Positions 8,664-16,877 of a DNA stretch of 34,454 nt are shown here, piece after piece. Where the stretch lies: NCBI GenBank assembly GCA_023458875.1, contig JAEWXO010000065.1:1-34454 (forward strand). The letters run 5' to 3'. The translations under genes were made by a program, and so were the position numbers. Positions within the stretch are counted from its first letter, which is position 1. Every line of letters begins with the position of its first letter. The DNA comes from Bacillota bacterium. GTDB taxonomy: Bacteria; Bacillota; Clostridia; Oscillospirales; Ruminococcaceae. The notes below the pieces were generated by a model. The model saw only the letters and a program-made list of their open reading frames with translations. It was not told the origin of the DNA and did not search any database.

Positions 8664-10352
8664 TTGTATCAGTTTGCAGTTTATTCAAATGCAATATGTG
8701 TTTTGGTGTCAGTATTGTGTATTTTTCTTATGTTTCATCAGAAAACCAGTTCACAGCAGCAGACTACACTTTTTTCATTTGTTTTGATGGGAATAATCTC
8801 ATTTGGATACTGGTTTTTAATCCAGTCAAAGGATTTGAATTCAGCTTGTCTGTCTCAGAAAATGATATATATAGGATCAAGTAATATATTTTACTGTATG
8901 CTACGTTTTTATGCAGCATACTGTAATATCTCAATAAAAAAGATAATACAGCGTATATTGGTTATCGCTAATATATGTGTTATGCTTTTGGCAGTTACAT
9001 TTGATAAACATAAACTGTTTTATAAAAGTGTAAAATTATCTGTAAACATTGATGGTGCAACAAAGCTTGTTAAGGAATATGGACCAGCACATTCAGTATT
9101 TGCAGTGCTGATGGCAGGATATGTAACATCAATAATGATAATGTGTATTATTAACTTCAGACACAGCAAAACAAAAAGAAGCAAAAAAAATACGCTGATA
9201 TTGTTTCTGGTTGTACTATCTCCGACTGTAATGTATATTTGTGACAGAGTATACAGACCGGATTTTTATCTGGTTCCGTACGGAATAATTATTTCCCAGA
9301 TACTGACACTTGATCTTGTATATGAACTCGGAATATATGATTTTAATAATACTGCCCAGGAATATGCATATGACGCACTGGATGATGCAGTGCTTACAAT
9401 TGATAATTTTTATCACTTCAAGGGATGTAACAATAAAGCAAAGGAGCTCTTTCCTTCGCTGAAAACCATAACTATTGATGACGGTATCGGCTCAATTGAT
9501 AACATATTATTCGAAATAATTGTTAATCATAATATAAATGATTTCACATTAAATGACAGGATATATTATCCTGAAATAAAAAAAATAAAAAACCGTGACA
9601 AAATTATGGGATTTGTAATATGGTTTTACGATGTTACCGCCGAAAGAGAAAAGACAGAGCTTCTTAAAAATTATCAGAAGGACCTTGAGCATGAGGTAAT
9701 GATTAAAACGGCTAAGCTTCAGGAAGTTCAGGAAAAAGTCATACTTGGCTTTGCAAATGTTATTGAAAGCCGTGATAATATAACAGGTGGACATATCAAG
9801 AGAACAAGTACGTATATAAATATTCTTATTGAAGGTCTGGTGAGTGAAAATATTTATACTGATATACTTACTCCTTCGTATATTGCACATATAAAGCTTG
9901 CCGCACCTCTTCATGATATAGGAAAAATAGCAGTTCCCGATATAATATTAAATAAAAAGGGCAGATTTAATCTCGAGGAGTTTAAAATTATGAAAAATCA
10001 TACTACTCTTGGTGCCCGAATAATAGATGAAACTCTGTCAGGACTTGATGACCTTGAGTATTATCATCTTGCAAGAGAGCTTGCGTTATATCATCATGAA
10101 AGATGGGACGGGAGTGGTTATCCTGAGGGACTTAAAGGTTTAGATATTCCACTTTGTGCAAGAATTATGGCCGTGGTTGATGTATTTGATGCTTTGGTAT
10201 CAGAAAGACCATATAAGCAGGCATACCCTGTTTCAACTGTATATAAAATAATCGAAAATGAAAGCGGTAAGCAGTTTGACCCCACTCTGGTAGAATGCTT
10301 TGTAAAAGTCAGAAGAAAAATAGAGGTTGTTGTATACGAGCTTTTAAAATAA
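8664..10352 (+). CDS. Membrane sensor protein with HD-GYP domain, probable cyclic-di-GMP phosphodiesterase
   Basis: The N-terminal about 220 residues hold several membrane helices and resemble the 7TM region found on some histidine kinases. A short PAS-like region and a predicted coiled coil (around LLKNYQKDLEHEV) follow. The C-terminal half is an HD-GYP domain with LHDIGKI (H417/D418 counted from TTG 8664), NHTTLGARII and HHERWDGSGYP (from H477), so the catalytic motifs are complete. Such domains hydrolyse c-di-GMP or related cyclic dinucleotides. The start is uncertain: TTG 8664 has GGTGGTGA before it, one base from consensus, while the longer ATG at 8619 has no ribosome site. It stands alone between two terminators; no GGDEF partner is visible. 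Confidence 0.88.
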   Translation: MYQFAVYSNAICVLVSVLCIFLMFHQKTSSQQQTTLFSFVLMGIISFGYWFLIQSKDLNSACLSQKMIYIGSSNIFYCMLRFYAAYCNISIKKIIQRILVIANICVMLLAVTFDKHKLFYKSVKLSVNIDGATKLVKEYGPAHSVFAVLMAGYVTSIMIMCIINFRHSKTKRSKKNTLILFLVVLSPTVMYICDRVYRPDFYLVPYGIIISQILTLDLVYELGIYDFNNTAQEYAYDALDDAVLTIDNFYHFKGCNNKAKELFPSLKTITIDDGIGSIDNILFEIIVNHNINDFTLNDRIYYPEIKKIKNRDKIMGFVIWFYDVTAEREKTELLKNYQKDLEHEVMIKTAKLQEVQEKVILGFANVIESRDNITGGHIKRTSTYINILIEGLVSENIYTDILTPSYIAHIKLAAPLHDIGKIAVPDIILNKKGRFNLEEFKIMKNHTTLGARIIDETLSGLDDLEYYHLARELALYHHERWDGSGYPEGLKGLDIPLCARIMAVVDVFDALVSERPYKQAYPVSTVYKIIENESGKQFDPTLVECFVKVRRKIEVVVYELLK

Positions 10353-10386
10353 AAATGTAGATACGTTTTTGCGTATCTGCATTTTT
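10353..10386. terminator. Intrinsic terminator after the HD-GYP gene
   Basis: AATGTAGATACG pairs with CGTATCTGCATT (one T-G pair) around TTTTTG. A-runs lie before and T-runs after, so it can work in either direction. It begins at the stop codon of the gene. Confidence 0.85.
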
Positions 10387-10418
10387 AATATATATAATAT
10401 TTTATCAGGAGGGAAAAA

Positions 10419-11939
10419 ATGAAGAGTTTTTTAAAATTAAAAAAAGCCTCTGCATATCTGGCAATTATTGTGATTATAACAGTTGTTTTTTGCGGGTGCG
10501 GAAAAAAAGGCATTTCACAATCTTCCATTAAGAAAATCGATGACTTACCTAATAAAATTATCGGTACTCAGATGGGCACGACAGGGGACATATATGCCAG
10601 TGACTATATAGAGCATGGTTCAAAGATAAAACAGTTCAACAAAGCTGCTGATGCAGTTATGGCCCTTAAACAAGGTAAGGTGGACTGTGTTATAATAGAC
10701 AGTGAACCGGCAAAAAAATTCGTAGCTCTGAATCCTGAGCTTTCAATTTTACCTGAGGAATTTGTAGTTGAAGATTATTCGATATGTATTGCAAAAGGCA
10801 ATGATGAGCTTCTTGAAAAAGTCGATGATGCTATTACTATGCTTAAAGAAGATGGAACGCTTGATAAAATACTATCAAACTATATAGGCGATGAGACAGG
10901 AAATACTCCATATACATCACCTGTTGATATTGTGCGTTCAAATGGTGTACTGACTATGGCCACAAATGCTGCTTTTGAACCATATGAGTATATAGAGAAC
11001 GGTAAAATTGTAGGAATCGATGCAGATATGGCTCAGGCTGTTGCAGATATTCTGGGAATGAACCTTGTTATTCAGGATATGGAATTTGACTCAATTATTA
11101 CAGCTGTTTCATCCGGTAAAGCCGACATGGGTGTTGCCGGTATGACTGTTACTGAGGACAGAATGAAAAATATAAATTTTACGCAGTCTTATACGACTTC
11201 TCGTCAGGTAGTAATCGTTAATGGCGGGGGCGGCGGTGACGGCTCATTTATTTCTGGTTTCAAAGAACAGTTTCATGAAAATTTTATAGTTGATTCCCGA
11301 TGGAGATATATAGCTGATGGCGTTCTGACCACACTGCGTATTTCATTCTTTGCTGTCATTATAGGTGTGGTTGGGGGCTTTATTCTCGCTATCATAAGAT
11401 TTTCATGTGATATGAATAAAAAGTTCAGGGTTTTAAACAATATATGCAGGCTCTATATAACTATTATCAGGGGTACGCCTGCTATGATACAGCTGCTTAT
11501 TATTTACTATGTGGTTTTTTCAAGTTCAAATATTGATGCAGTTTTTGTTGCAACTATCGCATTCGGACTTAATTCCTCTGCCTACATCGCTGAAATAGTC
11601 AGATCAGGGCTTTCATCAATAGATGAGGGACAGTTTGAAGCAGGAAGAAGCCTTGGATTTAATTACGTCAGAACTATGATGTATTTTATTCTGCCGCAGG
11701 CTATAAAAAACATACTTCCTGCTCTAGGTAATGAATTTATTGTTCTTCTTAAAGAAACATCCATTTCAGGTTATATAGGTATACGTGATCTCACCAGAGG
11801 CGGCGATTTTATCAGAAGCCGTACTTATAATGCCTTTATGCCGTTAATTGCTGTAGCATTGATTTATCTGGTTCTCGTGGTTTTACTCAGCATGCTTGTT
11901 TCAAAATTTGAAAGGAGACTAAAAAATAATGCAAGATAA
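10419..11939 (+). CDS. Polar amino-acid ABC transporter: lipoprotein substrate-binding domain (permuted) fused to permease
   Basis: A signal with lipobox-like FCGC (C27) starts the 506-residue protein. Residues about 35-158 match the second lobe and C-terminal tail of a family 3 binding protein (GTTGD at 53-57, VIIDSEPA with D94, KEDGTLDKI). Residues about 173-267 match the first lobe (ATNAAFEPYEY, VGIDADMA, TVTEDR with R248). Lobe order is thus the reverse of the usual one, yet each ligand-binding element is present once. A GGGGGDGS linker leads to a GlnP/HisM-type permease (about 300-505) with the coupling motif EAGRSLGFNYVRTMMYFILP. AGGAGGG lies 5 nt before ATG. It overlaps the ATPase gene by 11 nt. 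Substrate is a polar amino acid by family; which one is unknown. Confidence 0.9.
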   Translation: MKSFLKLKKASAYLAIIVIITVVFCGCGKKGISQSSIKKIDDLPNKIIGTQMGTTGDIYASDYIEHGSKIKQFNKAADAVMALKQGKVDCVIIDSEPAKKFVALNPELSILPEEFVVEDYSICIAKGNDELLEKVDDAITMLKEDGTLDKILSNYIGDETGNTPYTSPVDIVRSNGVLTMATNAAFEPYEYIENGKIVGIDADMAQAVADILGMNLVIQDMEFDSIITAVSSGKADMGVAGMTVTEDRMKNINFTQSYTTSRQVVIVNGGGGGDGSFISGFKEQFHENFIVDSRWRYIADGVLTTLRISFFAVIIGVVGGFILAIIRFSCDMNKKFRVLNNICRLYITIIRGTPAMIQLLIIYYVVFSSSNIDAVFVATIAFGLNSSAYIAEIVRSGLSSIDEGQFEAGRSLGFNYVRTMMYFILPQAIKNILPALGNEFIVLLKETSISGYIGIRDLTRGGDFIRSRTYNAFMPLIAVALIYLVLVVLLSMLVSKFERRLKNNAR

Positions 11940-12666
11940 CGTTATTATCCGTGTAGAAAATCTTAAAAAGTCATTTGAAAAGCTTGATGTTCTAAACGGT
12001 ATTTCTCTTGATATTCATAAAGGAGAGGTAGTAGTGATTATAGGTCCGTCCGGATGCGGAAAATCAACATTTCTCAGGTCTCTTAATCTTCTTGAAGCTC
12101 CTACTGAAGGAAAAATATTTCTTGACGGTGTGGAAATTACGTCGAAGGAAACAGATATAAATAAACAACGTCAGAAAATGATGATGGTATTCCAGCACTT
12201 CAACCTTTTTCCGCATATGACTATTATAGATAATCTTACAATTGCGCCAATAAAGCTGAAGAAAATCCCGAAATCCGATGCAGAAGCAAAGGCTATGGAG
12301 CTGCTTAAGAGGGTAGGACTTGAGTCAAAAGCCTTAAACTATCCTGATCAGCTGTCAGGCGGCCAGAAACAACGTGTGGCTATATGCCGTGCACTGGCAA
12401 TGAATCCTGAGATACTGTTTTTTGATGAGCCGACTTCTGCACTTGATCCTGAAATGGTAGGCGAAGTTCTTGATGTTATGAAAGAACTCGCAGCTACAGG
12501 AATTACCATGGTCTGTGTTACTCATGAAATGGGGTTTGCACGAGAAGTTGCAAGCAGGGTTATTTTCATTGATAACGGAACAGTAGCTGAAGACGGTACT
12601 CCGCAGGAGGTCTTCAATAATCCTAAAAACGAACGCCTTAAGGAATTTTTATCAAAGATATTATAA
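11929..12666 (+). CDS. Polar amino-acid ABC transporter ATP-binding protein (GlnQ/HisP family)
   Basis: The 245-residue ATPase powers the transporter encoded just upstream. Walker A GPSGCGKST, Q-loop QHFNLFPHM, signature LSGGQKQR, Walker B ILFFDEPTSALD and the H-loop THEMGFA are intact and typical of the GlnQ/HisP/ArtP group. ATG 11929 lies inside the end of the permease frame, and AAAGGAG (11911-11917) is 11 nt before it. The 11-nt overlap implies translational coupling. The operon ends at a bidirectional terminator shared with the polyamine operon. Confidence 0.95.
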   Translation: MQDNVIIRVENLKKSFEKLDVLNGISLDIHKGEVVVIIGPSGCGKSTFLRSLNLLEAPTEGKIFLDGVEITSKETDINKQRQKMMMVFQHFNLFPHMTIIDNLTIAPIKLKKIPKSDAEAKAMELLKRVGLESKALNYPDQLSGGQKQRVAICRALAMNPEILFFDEPTSALDPEMVGEVLDVMKELAATGITMVCVTHEMGFAREVASRVIFIDNGTVAEDGTPQEVFNNPKNERLKEFLSKIL

Positions 12667-12687
12667 CAACACAGAGCTTTTAAAATG

Positions 12688-12734
12688 AAAAAAATCAATC
12701 ACCTGTTATCGTAAAAAGGTGATTGATTTTTTTA
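12688..12734. terminator. Bidirectional terminator between convergent operons
   Basis: AAAAAATCAATCACC and GGTGATTGATTTTTT form a stem of about 15 bp around a 14-nt loop, with an A-run on one side and a T-run on the other. It lies 21 nt past the ATPase stop and 8 nt past the stop of the minus-strand decarboxylase gene, so it can serve both. Confidence 0.88.
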
Positions 12735-12742
12735 TTATTAAA

Positions 12743-13891
12743 CTATAATCTGCACTTGAAATCCTCAAACCCGAATGTTTTTATTGTTTCAACTTTTCCG
12801 TTTTCTCTGCAGACTGCAATTGACGGTAATTTCATTCCGTTAAATGTGTTGTTTTTGACCATAGAGTAAATAGCCATATCACATAATGCAAGCTTATCGC
12901 CGGGTTTCAGCGGTGTATCAAACGAATAATCACCGATTATATCACCGGCAAGGCATGTATTTCCGCCAAGTCTGAATGTATAAGGCTTCCTGTCAGGAAA
13001 ATCACTGCCTATAATGTCAGGTCTGTACGGCATTTCGATAACATCAGGCATGTGGCATGCAGCAGATGCATCTGTAATTGCAATATTTATATCATTTTTA
13101 AGTGTTTCAAGAACGGTTGTAATAAGAAATCCACAGTTTAATGCAACCGCCTCTCCTGGTTCAAGGTAAACATCAATATTATATTTGTTTTTAAAATATA
13201 TAATACATTCGCAAAGAGTATCAATATCATAATCTTTTCTTGTAATATGATGACCTCCGCCGAAATTTATCCATTTCATATTCTTAAGATATTTTCCAAA
13301 CTTTTCATCAACAACTTTAACAGTGCGTCTGAGTGTATCGGAATTCTGCTCACACATTGTATGAAAATGTAATCCGGAAATACCGTCAAGTGAAGATTCG
13401 TCAAAATCTGATTCTTTTACACCAAGTCGTGAGCCGGAAAAGCATGGATTATAGATATCAGTCTCGATTTCTGAATATTCAGGATTTATTCTTATTCCGC
13501 AGCTTATTTTATTGCCGGAATCAATTACTCTGCTTTTAAATTTGTTCCATTGTGCAAATGAATTGAAAACAATATGGTCACAGTACGTCATAATTTCATC
13601 AAAGTCATCATCAATAAATGCAGGTGAAAAAATATGAGTCTCTTTGTCAAATGGTTTTCCCATTTCCTCATACCCGAGTTTTGCTTCAAACAATCCGCTT
13701 GCGGTGGTTCCCTTAAGATATTTTGCAATAAGCGGATACAGAGAGTATGCAGAGAAGGATTTTTGAGCAAGCAGGATTTTACATCCGGTTTTATTCTGAA
13801 CGTTATCGAGTATTTTGAGATTTGAAATAAGCAGCTTTTCATCTATAACATAGCATGGTGTGGCTATATCATTAATATTAAAGTTGAGCAT
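12743..13891 (-). CDS. nspC: Carboxynorspermidine/carboxyspermidine decarboxylase
   Basis: This PLP enzyme of the alanine-racemase fold decarboxylates carboxyspermidine to spermidine (carboxynorspermidine to norspermidine in Vibrio). The PLP lysine is in LAQKSFS (K44). Other marks are LHFHTMCE (H175/H177), WINFGGGHHIT, YLEPGEAV and GGNTCLAGD (C313). From ATG 13891 the product has 382 residues, the usual family length. The open frame extends upstream into the preceding gene, but AGAGAGGA (13903-13910) supports ATG 13891, 11 nt away. It is the last gene of the polyamine operon, 28 nt after the dehydrogenase that supplies its substrate. Confidence 0.93.
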   Translation of the reverse strand: MLNFNINDIATPCYVIDEKLLISNLKILDNVQNKTGCKILLAQKSFSAYSLYPLIAKYLKGTTASGLFEAKLGYEEMGKPFDKETHIFSPAFIDDDFDEIMTYCDHIVFNSFAQWNKFKSRVIDSGNKISCGIRINPEYSEIETDIYNPCFSGSRLGVKESDFDESSLDGISGLHFHTMCEQNSDTLRRTVKVVDEKFGKYLKNMKWINFGGGHHITRKDYDIDTLCECIIYFKNKYNIDVYLEPGEAVALNCGFLITTVLETLKNDINIAITDASAACHMPDVIEMPYRPDIIGSDFPDRKPYTFRLGGNTCLAGDIIGDYSFDTPLKPGDKLALCDMAIYSMVKNNTFNGMKLPSIAVCRENGKVETIKTFGFEDFKCRL

Positions 13892-13919
13892 CAGCAGTAA
13901 AATCCTCTCTAAAGTATAA

Positions 13920-15119
13920 TTATTCCACAGGAACAGGGTTAAAGTCCTCAATCCATGGAAGTCCCCATTTATTAAGCTCCTCCATAAACGGATCAGGGTC
14001 AAACTCTTCGATATTGTGAACACCCGGTTTGTTCCATGTGCCTGTGATAAGCATCATTGCACCGATCATTGCAGGTACACCTGTTGTATATGAAATAGCC
14101 TGTGAGCCTATTTCTTTATAGCACTCCTGGTGATCACATACATTGTAAACATAATATGATACAGGTTTTCCATCCTTGACGCCATGACATATACATCCGA
14201 TATTTGTTTTTCCGACAGTTCTTGGACCAAGTGAAGCCGGATCAGGAAGAACAGCCTTTAAAAACTGAAGCGGAATAATTTTCTTTCCTTCAAAGTCTAT
14301 AGGTTCGATTGAAGTCATACCTACATTTTCAAGGCATTTAAGGTGAGTAAGATAACTCTGCCCGAAAGTCATGAAAAATCTTATTCTTTTTATTCCTTTT
14401 ATGTTAATTGCAAGGGATTCAAGCTCTTCATGGTGAAGAAGATACATATCTTTTTTACCTACCTGAGGAAAATCATACTCACGTTTGATTTCCATAGGCT
14501 TTGTTTCTATCCATTTGCCGTTCTCTATATAACTTCCGTTTGCCGAAACCTCACGTATATTTATTTCAGGATTGAAATTTGTTGCAAACGGATATCCATG
14601 ATTTCCGCCGTTGCAGTCAAGAATATCAATATAGTGGATTTCATCAAAATAATGCTTCATTGCATATGCTGAAAATACACCGGTTACTCCCGGATCAAAT
14701 CCGCTTCCGAGAAGTGCTGTTATCCCTGCTTTTTCAAATCTCTCACGGTATGCCCATTGCCATTTGTATTCAAATTTTGCAGTGTCAAGAGGCTCGTAAT
14801 TGGCTGTATCCACATAATTTACTTTGCATTCAAGACATGCGTCCATTATAGTAAGATCCTGATAAGGAAGAGCGACATTTATTACAACATCCGGCTTTAC
14901 CTCATTAATTAAAGAGACAAGTTCACTTACGTTATCAGCATCTACCTGTGCAGTAGTGATTTTGGTTTTCCCTCCCTCAAGCTTTTCTTTCAGGGCATCA
15001 CATTTTGATTTGGTTCTGCTTGCTATGCATATCTCCTCAAAAACCTCGCTGTTCTGACAGCATTTGTGAACTACAACACCGGCAACTCCTCCGGCACCAA
15101 TTATTAAAGCTTTACCCAA
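13920..15119 (-). CDS. Carboxynorspermidine/carboxyspermidine dehydrogenase (saccharopine dehydrogenase-like)
   Basis: By family and neighbour, it reductively condenses aspartate beta-semialdehyde with putrescine to carboxyspermidine using NADPH. The N-terminus is a Rossmann loop (ALIIGAGGVAG), followed by SRTKSKC, INVALPYQDLTIMDACLE and YVDTANY, as in saccharopine dehydrogenase-like proteins. I chose TTG 15119: AAGGAGGA (15128-15135) sits 8 nt away and the protein then begins MGKALIIG, 399 residues. The longer open frame lacks a ribosome site and starts inside speB. Agmatine instead of putrescine as acceptor is a conceivable alternative substrate, because speA and speB are in the same operon. 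Confidence 0.9.
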   Translation of the reverse strand: MGKALIIGAGGVAGVVVHKCCQNSEVFEEICIASRTKSKCDALKEKLEGGKTKITTAQVDADNVSELVSLINEVKPDVVINVALPYQDLTIMDACLECKVNYVDTANYEPLDTAKFEYKWQWAYRERFEKAGITALLGSGFDPGVTGVFSAYAMKHYFDEIHYIDILDCNGGNHGYPFATNFNPEINIREVSANGSYIENGKWIETKPMEIKREYDFPQVGKKDMYLLHHEELESLAINIKGIKRIRFFMTFGQSYLTHLKCLENVGMTSIEPIDFEGKKIIPLQFLKAVLPDPASLGPRTVGKTNIGCICHGVKDGKPVSYYVYNVCDHQECYKEIGSQAISYTTGVPAMIGAMMLITGTWNKPGVHNIEEFDPDPFMEELNKWGLPWIEDFNPVPVE

Positions 15120-15142
15120 TTCTATAGTCCTCCTTAAAAAAA

Positions 15143-15988
15143 TTAATATATTAAAAGTAAAATTTCCCTGAGCAACTTGCATGCAAGCGCAGTTGAAGCA
15201 CCGCTCTGATCATATACAGGGCAGAGCTCATTCATGTCAAGTCCTATAATTTCAAGATCAGATATTTTTTTGATAGCTGTAAGAAGTTCACGGAAAGAAA
15301 CACCGTCGGCTTCCGGCGTACCTGTTCCGCAGAATATTGACGGATCAAGAACATCCAAATCAAGTGTAAAGTATACAGGCTTTCCTTTAAGCTGCCCTAT
15401 AATTTCATCAAGAGTATCAAAATTAAATTTATTTGTGTACACATGGTCTCTTCCCCAGATAAATTCCTCTCTGTCTCCGCTGCGTATTCCGAACTGGAAT
15501 ATTTTACCATCACCTACAAGCTCATGACAGCGCCTTAGAACGCATGCATGAGAAAACTCCACGCCCAGATAATCGTTTCTTAAATCAGCATGTGCATCAA
15601 AATGAATAATATTTACATCAGGATATTTTTTTATTACTGAACGGATTGTACCAAGCGTAACAAGATGTTCGCCACCAAGCATAAACGGTATTTTACCGTC
15701 GTTAAGCACAGTGTCTGTAAAAGTCTCTATTTCCCTGAGAGCAAGTTCGCTGCTTCCGGGACACAGTTCAAGATCTCCGGCATCAAAAATTTTTGTATCA
15801 GTAAGGTCCTTGTCAGTATACGGACTGTAAGTCTCTATTCCGAAGCTTTCGTTTCTTATAGCAGAGCTTCCGAATCTCGTTCCAGGCCTGTATGAAGTGG
15901 TGCTGTCAAACGGAGCACCGAATATAACTATCTTACTTTCCTGATATTCTGCGTCACATGCGATAAATGTAGTAACGTTTTTATTCAA
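15143..15988 (-). CDS. speB: Agmatinase / agmatine-type ureohydrolase
   Basis: This ureohydrolase splits agmatine to putrescine and urea, using a binuclear Mn centre. The metal ligands are visible: GGEH (H108), HFDAHADLR (D131, H133, D135) and TLDLDVLDP (D210, D212). Its 281 residues are normal for short bacterial agmatinases. The start is TTG 15988, 8 nt after AAGGA (15997-16001) and 5 nt after the speE stop, so the genes are coupled. Placement between speE and the carboxyspermidine genes leaves open that it also acts on an aminopropyl- or carboxyaminopropyl-agmatine, as described in thermophiles and cyanobacteria; the sequence alone cannot decide. Confidence 0.92.
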   Translation of the reverse strand: MNKNVTTFIACDAEYQESKIVIFGAPFDSTTSYRPGTRFGSSAIRNESFGIETYSPYTDKDLTDTKIFDAGDLELCPGSSELALREIETFTDTVLNDGKIPFMLGGEHLVTLGTIRSVIKKYPDVNIIHFDAHADLRNDYLGVEFSHACVLRRCHELVGDGKIFQFGIRSGDREEFIWGRDHVYTNKFNFDTLDEIIGQLKGKPVYFTLDLDVLDPSIFCGTGTPEADGVSFRELLTAIKKISDLEIIGLDMNELCPVYDQSGASTALACKLLREILLLIY

Positions 15989-15993
15989 TTATT

Positions 15994-16857
15994 TCATCCT
16001 TTCCTGTATGATTCACGCAGCTCATTGCGTACATTGTTAGGAATTGCAAAACATCCCGTATGAAGTGTGGTGTTATAATACTTTGTAACAAGGCCGAGGC
16101 TGTTCCACCATTCATCGTGAAGATTCAGGCGCGGGTCAAACTTCTTTGATGCAAATCCGAAAAGCCAGTGACCTGAAGGATATGTCGGGATATGCGCCTG
16201 ATAAACAAGTGCAGTACTGAAAAATTCTTTTATACGGCTGTGGGCACGTTTCATTGAATTTGCATATGAATCATAAAATGTACTTTCATGCTGGTTTACA
16301 AGAATTCCGTCATCGGCAAGTGATCTGTAGCAGTTTCCGTAAAATTCTTTTGTAAATAAGCCTTCGCCAACGCCGAACGGATCTGTTGAGTCAACTATTA
16401 TAAGGTCATACTTCTTGTCTTCAGTATTTCTTACAAACCGCACTCCGTCTTCATAATATATAGTCACACGTTCATCGTCAAGTGAACATGCAATGGAAGG
16501 GATATGCTCCTTGCAGAGTCTGACTACCATTTCATCTATTTCAACCATGTCTATTTTCTGTATGCTTTTATACCTTGTAAGCTCTCTTACAGTACCGCCG
16601 TCTCCGCCACCCACAACAAGTATGTTTTTTATTTCAGGATTTGTAGCCATAGGAATGTGAGTAATCATTTCATGGTAAATATATTCGTCTTTTTCGGTAA
16701 CCATAAGGTATCCGTCAAGTGTAAGAATTTTTCCGAATTCTTCAGAATCAAATATATCTATTCTCTGAAATTCACTTTTGTAGCTTGCAAGTTGTCGGTC
16801 AACACGTATAGACAGCTTGACATCATCTGTATGATGTTCCGTATACCATAGATCCAT
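15994..16857 (-). CDS. speE: Spermidine synthase (polyamine aminopropyltransferase)
   Basis: It transfers an aminopropyl group from decarboxylated AdoMet to putrescine or a related amine. The Rossmann methyltransferase-like fold is marked by VVGGGDGGT (83-89), VEIDEMV, YEDGVRF and VDSTDPFG (D156, D159), and by TYPSGHW near the acceptor pocket. YHEMITHIPM at 61-70 is the family signature. The product has 287 residues. AAAGGAG precedes ATG 16857 by 9 nt. It lies 20 nt after speA. The co-transcribed speD supplies its aminopropyl donor. Acceptor choice (putrescine, agmatine or another) is not evident from motifs. Confidence 0.94.
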   Translation of the reverse strand: MDLWYTEHHTDDVKLSIRVDRQLASYKSEFQRIDIFDSEEFGKILTLDGYLMVTEKDEYIYHEMITHIPMATNPEIKNILVVGGGDGGTVRELTRYKSIQKIDMVEIDEMVVRLCKEHIPSIACSLDDERVTIYYEDGVRFVRNTEDKKYDLIIVDSTDPFGVGEGLFTKEFYGNCYRSLADDGILVNQHESTFYDSYANSMKRAHSRIKEFFSTALVYQAHIPTYPSGHWLFGFASKKFDPRLNLHDEWWNSLGLVTKYYNTTLHTGCFAIPNNVRNELRESYRKG

Positions 16858-16877
16858 TTATGGTCACTCCTTTAAAT

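Noticed and set aside
8573..8884. 103-codon plus-strand frame overlapping the start of the HD-GYP gene
   Set aside because: It is in another frame of the same DNA, lacks a ribosome site, and the overlapping frame encodes recognisable membrane helices.
10370..10398. Promoter of the amino-acid transporter (TATAAT at 10393-10398)
   Set aside because: A good -10 is present, but no acceptable -35 occurs at 16-18 bp, and the region overlaps the terminator arm.
13892..14023. N-terminal extension of the carboxyspermidine decarboxylase frame
   Set aside because: It lies inside the upstream dehydrogenase gene, and family length and the ribosome site both favour ATG 13891.
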